Of a stretch of DNA of 53,051 bases, positions 34,028-43,029 are shown piece by piece. Both the position numbers and the translations under genes were made by a program. Position 1 is the stretch's first letter. Each line of letters begins with the position of its first letter. The notes under the pieces are model-generated. The model was not told the origin of the DNA, made no database searches, and was given only the letters and a program-made list of their open reading frames with translations. The DNA comes from an uncultured Bacteroidales bacterium (GTDB lineage: Bacteria; Bacteroidota; Bacteroidia; Bacteroidales; UBA932): contig CALUQB010000018.1 of the NCBI GenBank assembly GCA_944322815.1, positions 1 to 53,051 on the forward strand, in the 5' to 3' direction.

Positions 34028-35097
34028 AAGAAAGGAATATGAATATTTTGGAAATGAGATTTGGATTATTGGCATTTGCCTGTCTGTGCAGCGGCATGGT
34101 GATCAGCAGCTGCGCCGTAGAGAAGGAATATCAGGCAAACGAAGACGAAAAGATGTATCTGGAGGCATGGCTCCATACCCACCATCCGGATGCAAAGAAG
34201 ACGGGGATGGGGATATACCTCCTGAATGAGGAAATAACAGGCACCGGCGAAGATGTCACCATGCCTTGTTACGTGATGGTAACATATACAGTGAGAGACC
34301 TGGAAGGGAATATCACCTCTTCGTCAGACGCTGAAAGCGCCAAACAGACAGGAGACTACGACCAGACATACTATTACGGTCCGCGTGTCTGGACTTTCGG
34401 CGAAGGTTCGATAACCAAAGGACTGGAAGACCTGCTGACCGGAATGAAAGTGGGAGGGGAAAGAGAAGCCCTGATCCCCGGATGGTTCCAGACATACAAC
34501 AGATATGAGACCGAAGAGGAATACATGAAGGAGGTCACGGACCAGAGCGCCCAGATATACAAGGTCAGGGTGGATGAAATCACCGAAGACATATACGAAT
34601 GGCAGACCGACCGTATAGAAGAATATTGTGCGGAACATTCCATCACACTGCCGGAAGCAGACCCTGAAGGATTCTACTATATTCAGGAAACTGCCGGAGA
34701 AGGTGAACCGGAAGACATGCACAAGGATACCACCGTGTACATAAACTACACCGGAATGCGTCTGGACGGCCAGGTATTCGACACCACTGACGAAAAGACG
34801 GCCAAAGACCACCATATATTCTCGTCCGACAAGACATACGGCCCTATGGAAGTGACGATGTCAGCCGACTCTACAGAAATAAAACTGGACGATAACAGCA
34901 TCACTTCGGGATTCGGAAAAACTCTCTGGGAGATGAGGCCGATGGAAAAGGGTACGGGGATATTCTACTCCACCTACGGCTACGGCACATCCGGAAGCGG
35001 CTCGCTGATTCCGGGATATGCACCGCTGATATTCAAGATAGAGCTGGTCCCTGACCCGGACCCCGACGAAGAAGACACGGAAGAAGGGGAGGAATAG
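34024..35097 (+). CDS. FKBP-type peptidyl-prolyl isomerase lipoprotein, two FKBP-like domains
   Basis: The product has 357 residues; the signal ends VISSC. Two FKBP-like units are visible: about 75-190 (VMVTYTVRDLEGNITSSS, ITKGLEDLLTGMKVGGERE) and about 225-345 (TTVYINYTGMRLDGQVFDTT, TSGFGKTLWEMRPMEKG, SLIPGYAPLIFKIELV). The C-terminus is a highly acidic tail (PDPDPDEEDTEEGEE). In-frame ATGs at 34039 and 34054 are possible later starts. It is coupled to the preceding FKBP gene, and the MATE gene begins 2 bp later. Confidence 0.78.
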   Translation: MKERNMNILEMRFGLLAFACLCSGMVISSCAVEKEYQANEDEKMYLEAWLHTHHPDAKKTGMGIYLLNEEITGTGEDVTMPCYVMVTYTVRDLEGNITSSSDAESAKQTGDYDQTYYYGPRVWTFGEGSITKGLEDLLTGMKVGGEREALIPGWFQTYNRYETEEEYMKEVTDQSAQIYKVRVDEITEDIYEWQTDRIEEYCAEHSITLPEADPEGFYYIQETAGEGEPEDMHKDTTVYINYTGMRLDGQVFDTTDEKTAKDHHIFSSDKTYGPMEVTMSADSTEIKLDDNSITSGFGKTLWEMRPMEKGTGIFYSTYGYGTSGSGSLIPGYAPLIFKIELVPDPDPDEEDTEEGEE

Positions 35098-35099
35098 GA

Positions 35100-36488
35100 A
35101 TGGCTGTAAATCAGGCGGTACCTTTGGAGCTTGGCACCGAAAAGATCGGCAAGCTTCTCATGAAATATGCCGGACCGGCTATCATCGCCATGACGGCATC
35201 CTCGCTATACAACATGATTGACAGCATCTTCATCGGCCACGGAGTAGGTCCGCTGGCCATTGCAGGACTGGCTGTCACTTTCCCGCTGATGAACCTTTCG
35301 GCTGCATGCGGCACCCTGGTAGGAGTCGGGGCGAGCACCATCATGTCAGTCCTTCTCGGACAGAAAAACTATGATGTGGCGAACAAGGTTCTGGGCAATG
35401 TCGTGACACTGAACATCATCATCGGACTGGTATTCATGAGTGTGGCCCTGACATTTCTGGATCCGATACTCTACTTCTTCGGAGCCAGCGAAAACACCAT
35501 AGTCTACGCCAGGGAGTACATGCAGGTCATCTTGTTCGGAAATGTCATCACGCACCTGTATCTCGGTCTCAACAACCAGCTCAGGGCATCCGGAAATCCG
35601 CGGATGGCGATGAACCTGACCATCATGACGGTGATACTGAACGTGATATTCGCCCCGCTGTTCATTTTCGTGCTGGACATGGGAATCAGAGGCGCCGCCC
35701 TGGCCACGGTGATAGCCCAGTTCGTGGCTCTGGTGGTTATACTCAGATATTTCAGCAACCAGAACCGTCTTCTTCACTTCCGTAAAAAGAACCTGAAGCT
35801 GGACACAAGGATAGCGAAAGACTCACTGTCCATCGGCCTGGCCCCGTTCCTGATGAACTCGGCAGCCTGTCTGGTGACCCTGTTCATAAACCAGCAGCTG
35901 AAAAGCTACAGCGGCGACCTGGCCATTGGCGCATACGGCATAGTGAACAGGATATCCTTCCTCTTCATCATGATAAACATGGGTCTGAACCAGGGCATGC
36001 AGCCTATCGCAGGCTACAACTACGGTGCACGGAAATACTCCAGAGTGAAGGAAGTCTACGGGAAGACCGTAAAATACGCCACAGTGGTGGCACTGATAGG
36101 ATTCATAGTGTCAATCGCATTCCCGCATGCAGCGGTCTCCATATTCACGTCAGACCGCGAGCTGATAGAGCTTGCCGCCAAAGGACTGGTACTGATAAAC
36201 CTGATGCTTCCTCTGGTAGGTTTCCAGATGGTGACCTCAAACCTTTTCCAGTGCCTGGGTATGATAAACAAATCCATCATACTCTCAATGTCCAGACAGC
36301 TGCTCTTCCTGCTGCCGCTGCTCTATGTCATGCCGTTGATGCTCGATTCGAAAGGCATCTGGCTATCATTCCCGATATCTGACTTCCTGGCATCGCTCGT
36401 CACCTTCATCATGCTGATGGGACTGCTCAAGAAACTCAGGAAACTGAACGACGGCGATGACCCTTCCATCCTCGGAAGCAAACTCTGA
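35100..36488 (+). CDS. MATE-family efflux transporter
   Basis: The product has 462 residues with about twelve transmembrane helices. MATE motifs are present in both halves: AGPAIIAMTASSLYNMIDSI, GVGASTIMSVLLGQKNYDVA, and in the second half NMGLNQGMQPIAGYNYGARK. These pumps export drugs or metabolites with sodium or protons. It is the last gene of the nrnA operon by spacing. The substrate is unknown. Confidence 0.9.
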   Translation: MAVNQAVPLELGTEKIGKLLMKYAGPAIIAMTASSLYNMIDSIFIGHGVGPLAIAGLAVTFPLMNLSAACGTLVGVGASTIMSVLLGQKNYDVANKVLGNVVTLNIIIGLVFMSVALTFLDPILYFFGASENTIVYAREYMQVILFGNVITHLYLGLNNQLRASGNPRMAMNLTIMTVILNVIFAPLFIFVLDMGIRGAALATVIAQFVALVVILRYFSNQNRLLHFRKKNLKLDTRIAKDSLSIGLAPFLMNSAACLVTLFINQQLKSYSGDLAIGAYGIVNRISFLFIMINMGLNQGMQPIAGYNYGARKYSRVKEVYGKTVKYATVVALIGFIVSIAFPHAAVSIFTSDRELIELAAKGLVLINLMLPLVGFQMVTSNLFQCLGMINKSIILSMSRQLLFLLPLLYVMPLMLDSKGIWLSFPISDFLASLVTFIMLMGLLKKLRKLNDGDDPSILGSKL

Positions 36489-36584
36489 CCGGCGCAGGCC
36501 GTATTGCCGCAGGCGATGAAAAACGTATTGGCCGGAGGCCGAAAATAAAACATGTGCCCCTGACGGGACAATAACGATAAAAAA

Positions 36585-37211
36585 ATGGAAAACAGGATAA
36601 TAATCAATCTCGGACGTCAGTTCGGAAGCGGAGGCAAACAGGTAGCGCTCGAACTCGGCAGGAAACTGGGGATAAATGTCTATGACAATGAACTCATCAC
36701 CAAGGCAGCCGAATCCAGCGGCTTCAGTCCTGACGTATTCATGAAAAAGGATGAAAAGCGGAATCTCTTCCCTGTTTCGTCTTTCTTCGCCACGCAGACT
36801 TTCGGCTCACCGAAAAACTACCTGAACGGCGAGAATCTGTTCCAGATCCAGAGTTCCGTCATCAGGGATATAGCGGAAAAGGAATCAGCCGTCATCGTAG
36901 GACGCTGCGCCGACTACATACTCCGCGACCTGGACTGCACGGTAGACGTATTCATCACGGCTCCACGGGAAACCAGGATCAGCATGATCATGGACAGGAT
37001 GAAAATCAGCAGGGAAAAGGCGGAAGACCTGATAGAAAAAACGGACCGCAAGAGAGAGACCTACTACAACTACTATACATTCGGGAACTGGGGCGTGGCA
37101 TCCAACTATGACTTGTGCGTGGACTCATCCATCCTCGGCATAGAAGGGACAGCAGACTATATCATAGACTTCGCTGTCAGGGCCGGCATATTGCACAGGG
37201 AGGGGAAATGA
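36585..37211 (+). CDS. Cytidylate-kinase-like family protein
   Basis: The product has 208 residues with the P-loop-like GRQFGSGGKQVALELGRKLG and YDNELITKAAESSG, which mark the cytidylate-kinase-like family (distinct from Cmk). The lid region has IVGRCADYILRD and later KAEDLIEKTDRKRETYYNYYT. A nucleoside monophosphate kinase fold is clear, but the substrate of this subfamily is not known to me. The 96-bp gap before it contains two short direct repeats (CGTATTG plus a GC run). The stop overlaps the next start as ATGA. Confidence 0.75.
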   Translation: MENRIIINLGRQFGSGGKQVALELGRKLGINVYDNELITKAAESSGFSPDVFMKKDEKRNLFPVSSFFATQTFGSPKNYLNGENLFQIQSSVIRDIAEKESAVIVGRCADYILRDLDCTVDVFITAPRETRISMIMDRMKISREKAEDLIEKTDRKRETYYNYYTFGNWGVASNYDLCVDSSILGIEGTADYIIDFAVRAGILHREGK

Positions 37212-38527
37212 GCAGAAAGAGGCTTATCATCCTGACTCCGGCCATAGCAGCCGTATTTCTCCTGGCAGTCATTCTGCCGCTGTCTTCTTCACCGAAGCCG
37301 GAACCGGCAGCAGCTGCCGCCGATTCCGTGGCTGCAGTCTGCCTGAACGACATGCTTGACGACACCCTTTCAGCCTATCCGGAACTGGACGGAATGGACG
37401 GACGCATAGAAAGATTCATGAAACTGTGGGAAATCAAGGGAGCCTCCCTGGCCATAATGAGGAACGACTCCCTCGTATATGCCAAAGGATACGGCTATGC
37501 GGATGAAGAAAAGGGTGAAAAGATGACATCCGGGCATATTCTCAGAATGGCATCGGTCTCCAAGCTCATCACCGCCGCAGGCATCATGGTGCTTCAGGAA
37601 AGGGGGCAGCTTTCCCTGCAGGATACCGTTTTCGGCGAACACGGAATACTCAACGACTCCCTCTTCACTGCAGCCATCAGGGAAAAGGCCAAATTCGGCA
37701 TCACAGTGGAACAGCTTCTGAGACATCAGGGCGGATTCACGAACAGCCGGGGCGATCCCATGTTCTCTACGAGGGACATCATCAGGCAATTCGGTCTGGA
37801 CGGAGCGCCGGACCACGAGACCCTGGTCAGATGCGTACTTTCCAGACCGCTCGGATACAAACCGGGGACATGGCAGAAATACTCCAACTTCGGCTATCTT
37901 CTGCTGTCCATGATCATAGAGAAAACCAGCGGGACCGACTACGAGACCTTCATACAGGAGAACGTACTGCATCCTGCAGGATGCTACGACATGCACCTGG
38001 CCGGCAATTACTACGAAGACCGCTTCCCGAACGAGGTAAGATACTACATGCATGCCGGATCGGAACTGTGTGAAGAATACAACATGAGCGGACGCCTGGT
38101 AGAAAGATGCTACGGAGCGAACGACATACACGCGCTTTCCGGTGCGGGAGCATGGTGCGGCTCGCCTGCAGAGCTCGGCAGATTCGTGGCCTCCATTGAC
38201 GGGAGAGCCGAGATACCGGACATTCTGTCCGCAGAAAGCATTGCAGCCATGACTGAATATTTCGACTCCGAAACCTACTCTCTGGGATGGAATGACACGA
38301 AACCTGACGGGGAATGGACCAGGACAGGGACACTCGGAGGAACCAGCGCCCTGGTAAAATATTTTCCGGACGGCGAATGCTGGATAATGATCACCAACAC
38401 CAGCACATGGAAAGGCCCCGGCTTCACGAGGAATACCGAGGCCCTGTTCAGGACATGCAGGGAACTCTACAGTTCCAGTCTGCCTGCATGCGATCTTTTC
38501 AATCCGTCTTCGTACTGCTCCATGTAA
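37208..38527 (+). CDS. Membrane-anchored serine hydrolase, beta-lactamase/PBP class C family
   Basis: The product has 439 residues from the ATG at 37208, coupled to the kinase-like gene; a longer in-frame start at 37115 lies inside that gene and is rejected. An N-terminal hydrophobic segment (ITPAIAAVFLLAVILPL region) anchors or exports it. The active-site SxxK is ASVSKLI, with the YxN motif KYSNFGYLL and a later TGTLGGTSA in the KTG position. It belongs to the penicillin-binding-protein/esterase-like group, so the substrate may be a peptide or an ester. It ends 5 bp before convergent buk. Confidence 0.82.
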   Translation: MSRKRLIILTPAIAAVFLLAVILPLSSSPKPEPAAAAADSVAAVCLNDMLDDTLSAYPELDGMDGRIERFMKLWEIKGASLAIMRNDSLVYAKGYGYADEEKGEKMTSGHILRMASVSKLITAAGIMVLQERGQLSLQDTVFGEHGILNDSLFTAAIREKAKFGITVEQLLRHQGGFTNSRGDPMFSTRDIIRQFGLDGAPDHETLVRCVLSRPLGYKPGTWQKYSNFGYLLLSMIIEKTSGTDYETFIQENVLHPAGCYDMHLAGNYYEDRFPNEVRYYMHAGSELCEEYNMSGRLVERCYGANDIHALSGAGAWCGSPAELGRFVASIDGRAEIPDILSAESIAAMTEYFDSETYSLGWNDTKPDGEWTRTGTLGGTSALVKYFPDGECWIMITNTSTWKGPGFTRNTEALFRTCRELYSSSLPACDLFNPSSYCSM

Positions 38528-38532
38528 GCGGC

Positions 38533-39645
38533 TCAGTCCTGCGGATCATAATATTTGACTTCCATCTCCCCTGACAGGACACCATATCCGTTCTCTGCCA
38601 GGGAATCCATTTCGTTTCCGCCGGGGAAAACCTCGACAGGAGCGATGAACGACACCCTTCTGATGATCTTTTCCATCAGTGCCTGATTCCAGGCAATGCC
38701 TCCGGTCAGTATTATCACATCGACCTTCCCGCAGACATCGGCAGCAAGGGATGCGATATACTTCGCAATGCTCAGGCAGAAGCCTTCGAGGAAGAGTATC
38801 ACGGACTCGTCGCCGGCATCAGCCCTGGCCACTATGGACTTGAAGTCATTCGTACCGAAATACGCCACTGCGCCTCCTGATCCCACCAGCTTTTTCTTGA
38901 CCTCTTCTTTCGTGTACTTGCCGCTGAAGCACATTTCCACAAGAGGAAAAGCCGGGACTGTTCCGGCCCTCTCGGTACTCATGGGTCCGTCGCCTCCGAG
39001 AGCATCGTTCGTATCGATGATTCTGCCACCCTGGTGCAGAGTGACGGAAGTACCTCCTCCGACATGTGCCACTACAGCCGTCACTTCCTCAGGACGCAGA
39101 CCTCTGTCCTTCGCGTAATGCCTCACTACCGCCCTGGAATTGAGGGCATGGCAGAGAGCCCTGCGCGGAAACTCAGGAAGGCCTCCGATTTTTGCCTCCG
39201 GAAGCATCTCGTCCGCCATGGGAGGATCCGCCATGTAAGCCTTGCATACCTCCCGAATCCCCGCCTCCTTCCTGGCTTCGTTCACAAGAACAGCTATATC
39301 ACACGCCAGAAGACCGCAGAGGTTGCATGCATGGATACCGTTGGTACAATGCCTGAGCGCGTCCTCCAATATTCCGGTTATTTCATATACTCCGGTCTCC
39401 ATCGGAGTCACCAGACCCGACCTGGCCATGACCAGGTCAATATCCACGAGTCTGATACCTTTCGACAAAAGAAACTCTGTAATGGTAGCGAGTCTCAAAT
39501 GGCCCTGATCCATTACAGAGTTGTATCTTGACAACTTTTCCAGGCTGTGGAAGATGTTCTCCTCGAACACCTTCCTGCCTAAATCGTAATATGCTATCTT
39601 CGTCGTGGTCGATCCGGTATTCAGTGCCAAAATCCTGCCTGACAT
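38533..39645 (-). CDS. buk: Butyrate kinase
   Basis: The product has 370 residues with the ASKHA fold. It begins ILALNTGSTTTKIAYYD and carries VVAHVGGGTSVTLHQGGRIID and LGGDGPMSTERAG, which distinguish butyrate kinases from acetate kinases. The adenosine motif VIILTGGIAWN is near the C-terminus. It converts butyryl-phosphate and ADP to butyrate and ATP (reversible); branched-chain acyl substrates are also known in the family. It lies 6 bp after ptb. Confidence 0.92.
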   Translation of the reverse strand: MSGRILALNTGSTTTKIAYYDLGRKVFEENIFHSLEKLSRYNSVMDQGHLRLATITEFLLSKGIRLVDIDLVMARSGLVTPMETGVYEITGILEDALRHCTNGIHACNLCGLLACDIAVLVNEARKEAGIREVCKAYMADPPMADEMLPEAKIGGLPEFPRRALCHALNSRAVVRHYAKDRGLRPEEVTAVVAHVGGGTSVTLHQGGRIIDTNDALGGDGPMSTERAGTVPAFPLVEMCFSGKYTKEEVKKKLVGSGGAVAYFGTNDFKSIVARADAGDESVILFLEGFCLSIAKYIASLAADVCGKVDVIILTGGIAWNQALMEKIIRRVSFIAPVEVFPGGNEMDSLAENGYGVLSGEMEVKYYDPQD

Positions 39646-39651
39646 TCCGGA

Positions 39652-40560
39652 CTATTTTGCTGCCATGGCGGCAATGGCGATGGAATTCAGCTTGGTATCG
39701 ATGCTGTCCGCACGGCTGGAAAGAACGCAAGGGACCTTGGCTCCGACTACCATACCGGCCTGATGGACACCGGCTGCAAGCTTCGAGTTAGTCTTGTAGA
39801 AGACATTGGCAGACTCGATGTTAGGGAAAAGGAGACAGTCTGCATCGCCTGCCACAGGGCTGACCAGATGCTTGATCTCTACGGACTCCTGATCGATGGC
39901 TACATCCAGGGCCAGAGGACCGTCGGCTATGCAGCCTTTGATTTCGCCGCGTTCCACTTTCTTGGCCAGAACGGCTGCCTCGACACAGGCAGGCATTTTC
40001 TCGAGCATCTGCTCGGTAGCGGCGATGATGGCTACCTTCGGGCAGGCTATGCCCATGGAGTGAGCCGTATTCACCAGATATCCGAGTATGGCTTTCTTCT
40101 GGCTGAGATCAGGAAGAGGAATCACTGCCATGTCGCTCAGAAGGATGAGCTTGTGATAGTTCGGATTCTCGATCACAGACACGTGGCTGAGAACTGCCTT
40201 AGGAGGCAGAAGTCCGGTCTCCTTGTTCAGGATGGCACGCATGAACTTGTCCGTGCTGCAGAGACCTTTCATCAGGATGTCACCCTGGCCTTCACGGACC
40301 ATGGTCACAGCCTCCGCTACAGCAGGAAGTTCTGAAGGATTGTGCACTATGGTGAACTTGGAAATGTCGATACCGTCCTTCTCGCACTGCTCCTTGATAA
40401 GAGCCTCGTCACCCACGAGAGTGGCTTCTATCATTCCGAGGTCCACGGCCTTGCCGGCAGCAGCTATGGTATGCCCGTCCACGCCCCAGGCTGCGATCAT
40501 TCTTTTCTTGGCACCCCTGCCTGCAAGTTCGGCAAAGATGTCTTCAAATTTAGTAAACAT
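39652..40560 (-). CDS. ptb: Phosphate butyryltransferase
   Basis: The product has 302 residues from the ATG at 40560, 13 bp after ackA; the frame extends to an ATG at 40590 that overlaps ackA. Ptb/Pta-family motifs are ILMKGLCSTDKFMRAIL, LSHVSVIEN, and the C-terminal VSPVAGDADCLLFPNIESAN. The length favours Ptb over the long Pta. It exchanges CoA for phosphate on butyryl-CoA, feeding Buk. Its neighbour ackA suggests that it may also serve acetyl- or branched-chain acyl-CoA here. Confidence 0.9.
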   Translation of the reverse strand: MFTKFEDIFAELAGRGAKKRMIAAWGVDGHTIAAAGKAVDLGMIEATLVGDEALIKEQCEKDGIDISKFTIVHNPSELPAVAEAVTMVREGQGDILMKGLCSTDKFMRAILNKETGLLPPKAVLSHVSVIENPNYHKLILLSDMAVIPLPDLSQKKAILGYLVNTAHSMGIACPKVAIIAATEQMLEKMPACVEAAVLAKKVERGEIKGCIADGPLALDVAIDQESVEIKHLVSPVAGDADCLLFPNIESANVFYKTNSKLAAGVHQAGMVVGAKVPCVLSSRADSIDTKLNSIAIAAMAAK

Positions 40561-40573
40561 TTTATCAGTGGTT

Positions 40574-41788
40574 TTATTGGTTATTTTCATTCACGATATG
40601 CATGGTATCCTGAGCGATCACCAGCTCCTCATTCGTAGTGATGACTGCCACCTTGACCTTCGAATCAGGAAGAGAGATCAGGGTATCCTTTCCTGTGGCC
40701 ACATTCGCCTCATAGTCGAACTTGAGTCCGAGGTACGAAAGGTTTTCGCATACCCTGCGACGCAGGCGGCTGTTGTTCTCTCCGATTCCGCCGGTGAACA
40801 CTATCAGATCCACTCCGTTCATCACGGCTGCGTATGCGCCGATGTATTTGGTGATGTCATACACAAGTTTCTTGAGGGTCAGCTTGGCCTTCTTGTCACC
40901 TGCGTTGGCGGCATCGTTCAGGTCACGCGCATCGGATGATATGCATGAGAGACCGAGGAAACCGCTCTTCTTGTTCAGGACCTTGTTCACTTCCTCCACT
41001 GAAAGATTTTCCTTTTCCTGGAGGAAAGTGACTATTTCAGGGTCGATGCATCCGCACCTGGTACCCATGATGATACCCTCCAGCGGAGTGAAGCCCATGG
41101 AAGTGTCGATGGATTTGCCGTTGGCGATGGCAGTGATGGAACTGCCGTTTCCGAGATGGCAGGTGATGATCTTCGAGTTCTCTATGTCAAGCCCCGTAAA
41201 CCTGGCGCCTTTCGCGGAAACATATTTGTGGCTCGTGCCGTGGAAGCCGTACCTGCGGATACGGTATTTCTCGTAATACTCGTACGGGAGCGCATACATG
41301 TAGGCGTATGACGGCATGGTCTGATGGAAAGCGGTATCGAACACGGCCACCTGCGGAACTGTAGGAAGCACCTCGGATACTGCCCTGATACCGAGAAGGT
41401 TTGCCGGGTTGTGGAGCGGAGCCAGATCCGAGCATTTCTCTATCTCTGCGATGACATCGTCATCGATCAGTTTGCTGCAGAAGAACTCCTCGCCTCCGTG
41501 TACGACACGGTGTCCCACAGCTTCGATGTCTTCAAGTGTAGAAAGCACTCCGTATTCGGGATCCAGAAGAGCGTCAAGGACGACCTTGATACCCACAGTA
41601 TGGTCAGGAATAGGCATTTCCTTCACATATTTCTCTTTTCCGGCTGTCTGATGCTTGATGCATCCGGCATCCATACCGATTCTTTCGACAAGGCCTTTAG
41701 CCATCAGATCGAACACTTCATCACCTTTCATATCGAGAAGCTGATACTTCAGGGATGAACTTCCACAATTCAAAACAAGGATAATCAT
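40574..41788 (-). CDS. ackA: Acetate kinase
   Basis: The product has 404 residues, full length. Signatures are LVLNCGSSSLKYQL, VGHRVVHGGEEF, RRYGFHGTSHKYVS (with the catalytic His), CHLGNGSSITAI, MGFTPLEGIIMGTRCG and IVFTGGIGENN. It makes ATP from acetyl-phosphate. The usual partner pta is not adjacent; ptb follows instead. A promoter lies 49-81 bp upstream. This three-gene run would drain several acyl phosphates. Confidence 0.95.
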   Translation of the reverse strand: MIILVLNCGSSSLKYQLLDMKGDEVFDLMAKGLVERIGMDAGCIKHQTAGKEKYVKEMPIPDHTVGIKVVLDALLDPEYGVLSTLEDIEAVGHRVVHGGEEFFCSKLIDDDVIAEIEKCSDLAPLHNPANLLGIRAVSEVLPTVPQVAVFDTAFHQTMPSYAYMYALPYEYYEKYRIRRYGFHGTSHKYVSAKGARFTGLDIENSKIITCHLGNGSSITAIANGKSIDTSMGFTPLEGIIMGTRCGCIDPEIVTFLQEKENLSVEEVNKVLNKKSGFLGLSCISSDARDLNDAANAGDKKAKLTLKKLVYDITKYIGAYAAVMNGVDLIVFTGGIGENNSRLRRRVCENLSYLGLKFDYEANVATGKDTLISLPDSKVKVAVITTNEELVIAQDTMHIVNENNQ

Positions 41789-41836
41789 ATAATAAAAAAT
41801 AAATTGTAATCTGTTGCGATTTTTCGAATATCAGCA

Positions 41837-41869
41837 CAAAGTTATAAAAATAATGAGTACTTTCGCAAA
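41837..41869 (-). promoter_or_regulatory. ackA-ptb-buk promoter
   Basis: On the minus strand the -7 box TAACTTTG is at 41844-41837 and a -33 TTTG at 41869-41866, with a 21-bp gap. This fits the Bacteroidota consensus well. Confidence 0.6.
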
Positions 41870-41913
41870 AATTCAAAAGAAGAAAACGGAATTGTAAACC
41901 AAATTCTCAAGAA

Positions 41914-43029
41914 ATGGTCGAGGGGAGAGAGTCAGTGCTGTATGCTTTGCCATTCTGCGCCGGTACCGTTACCGGAATTTTCCTTTGCGGACACAGTATC
42001 CTGTATTCAGGGAACTCGTATCAGGTGGCTTCGGTTTCGATGCTGGCAGGTTCATGCCTGGCCGCCGCTGCCGTACTGGCCGGTGACAGAATCCGGCATG
42101 GGTCCAGGCTCGCACTGGCTGTCGCTGCAGTCTTTTTCTGCGGCATGTTCTGCTGGTCCAGCCATGAAATCACGGACATTGCCGCGGAAGACCGCGGCTC
42201 GCCGAATATAGTGGAAAGAGCGACCGCTCCGGCTGCCGCATGGCTGAAATCAGGGATAGACGCACTTCCTCTGGATGACTACGGGAGCAACGCGCTCATA
42301 AAGGCATTGGTCACAGGCGACCAGTCGGATGTGCCGGAAGACGTAAAGGCGGCATTCAGGGACAGCGGGGCCTCTCATATACTCGCCCTTTCCGGAATGC
42401 ATCTGGCTATCATATATCTGATACTGACTAAGGTTCTGTCCGTGCTGGGCCAGTCCCGGAAGGCGGATATAGCCAGATTCTCGATCATCCTGGCCTCGAC
42501 GCTGTTCTATTCCATCATGACAGGTTCGTCTCCGTCCATCATACGCGCTTTTCTCTTCATCCTGCTCAGAGAGACTGCGCTGCTGGCAGGACGGAAGGCT
42601 CGGCCGGTGAACATATTGTGCTTCGCGCTGACTGTCCAGTGTGCCCTGGACCCAGGAGTGATCACATCAGCGAGTTTCCAGCTTTCCTATCTGGCCATGT
42701 GCGGGATTTACTTTCTATATCCGTTTCTGAGGGATCTCTATCCTGCGCCGGTGCCAGTGCTGAAAAAGGTCTGGGACAGTGCGGCCATGTCCATAGCTTG
42801 CCAGGCTTTCACCGGACCGCTGGCATGGGTGCTGTTCGGATCGGCTCCGATTTACTTCATCATTACGAATCTTATAGCCATACCGCTGACTTCTGCCCTG
42901 ATGCCGGTGGCTCTGGGCGCTGTATTCCTGGACAGAGCCGGTATCTGCCCGGAATTTCTGATACGTGGGATAAACTGGTGCTGCGAGTTCACGGTATGGT
43001 GTCTGGAGGTTATATGTACATTACCATGA
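41914..43029 (+). CDS. ComEC/Rec2-type membrane channel protein, C-terminally truncated
   Basis: The product has 371 residues. Several N-terminal hydrophobic segments precede the competence-domain signature FRDSGASHILALSGMHLAII, followed by TGSSPSIIRAFLF and further helices to ITNLIAIPLTSALMPVALG. ComEC passes transforming single-stranded DNA through the inner membrane. Full-length proteins usually exceed 600 residues with an OB-fold and often a beta-lactamase-like domain. Here the frame ends at CLEVICTLP, exactly where the family normally continues from the conserved helix into LPG. The stop overlaps a 15-bp inverted repeat, so truncation by a repeat element is likely. Whether it functions is unknown. 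Confidence 0.75.
   Translation: MVEGRESVLYALPFCAGTVTGIFLCGHSILYSGNSYQVASVSMLAGSCLAAAAVLAGDRIRHGSRLALAVAAVFFCGMFCWSSHEITDIAAEDRGSPNIVERATAPAAAWLKSGIDALPLDDYGSNALIKALVTGDQSDVPEDVKAAFRDSGASHILALSGMHLAIIYLILTKVLSVLGQSRKADIARFSIILASTLFYSIMTGSSPSIIRAFLFILLRETALLAGRKARPVNILCFALTVQCALDPGVITSASFQLSYLAMCGIYFLYPFLRDLYPAPVPVLKKVWDSAAMSIACQAFTGPLAWVLFGSAPIYFIITNLIAIPLTSALMPVALGAVFLDRAGICPEFLIRGINWCCEFTVWCLEVICTLP

Noticed and set aside
36489-36584. Small RNA or riboswitch in the gap before the cytidylate-kinase-like gene
   Set aside because: Only short direct repeats and a weak stem are visible; nothing matches a known class.
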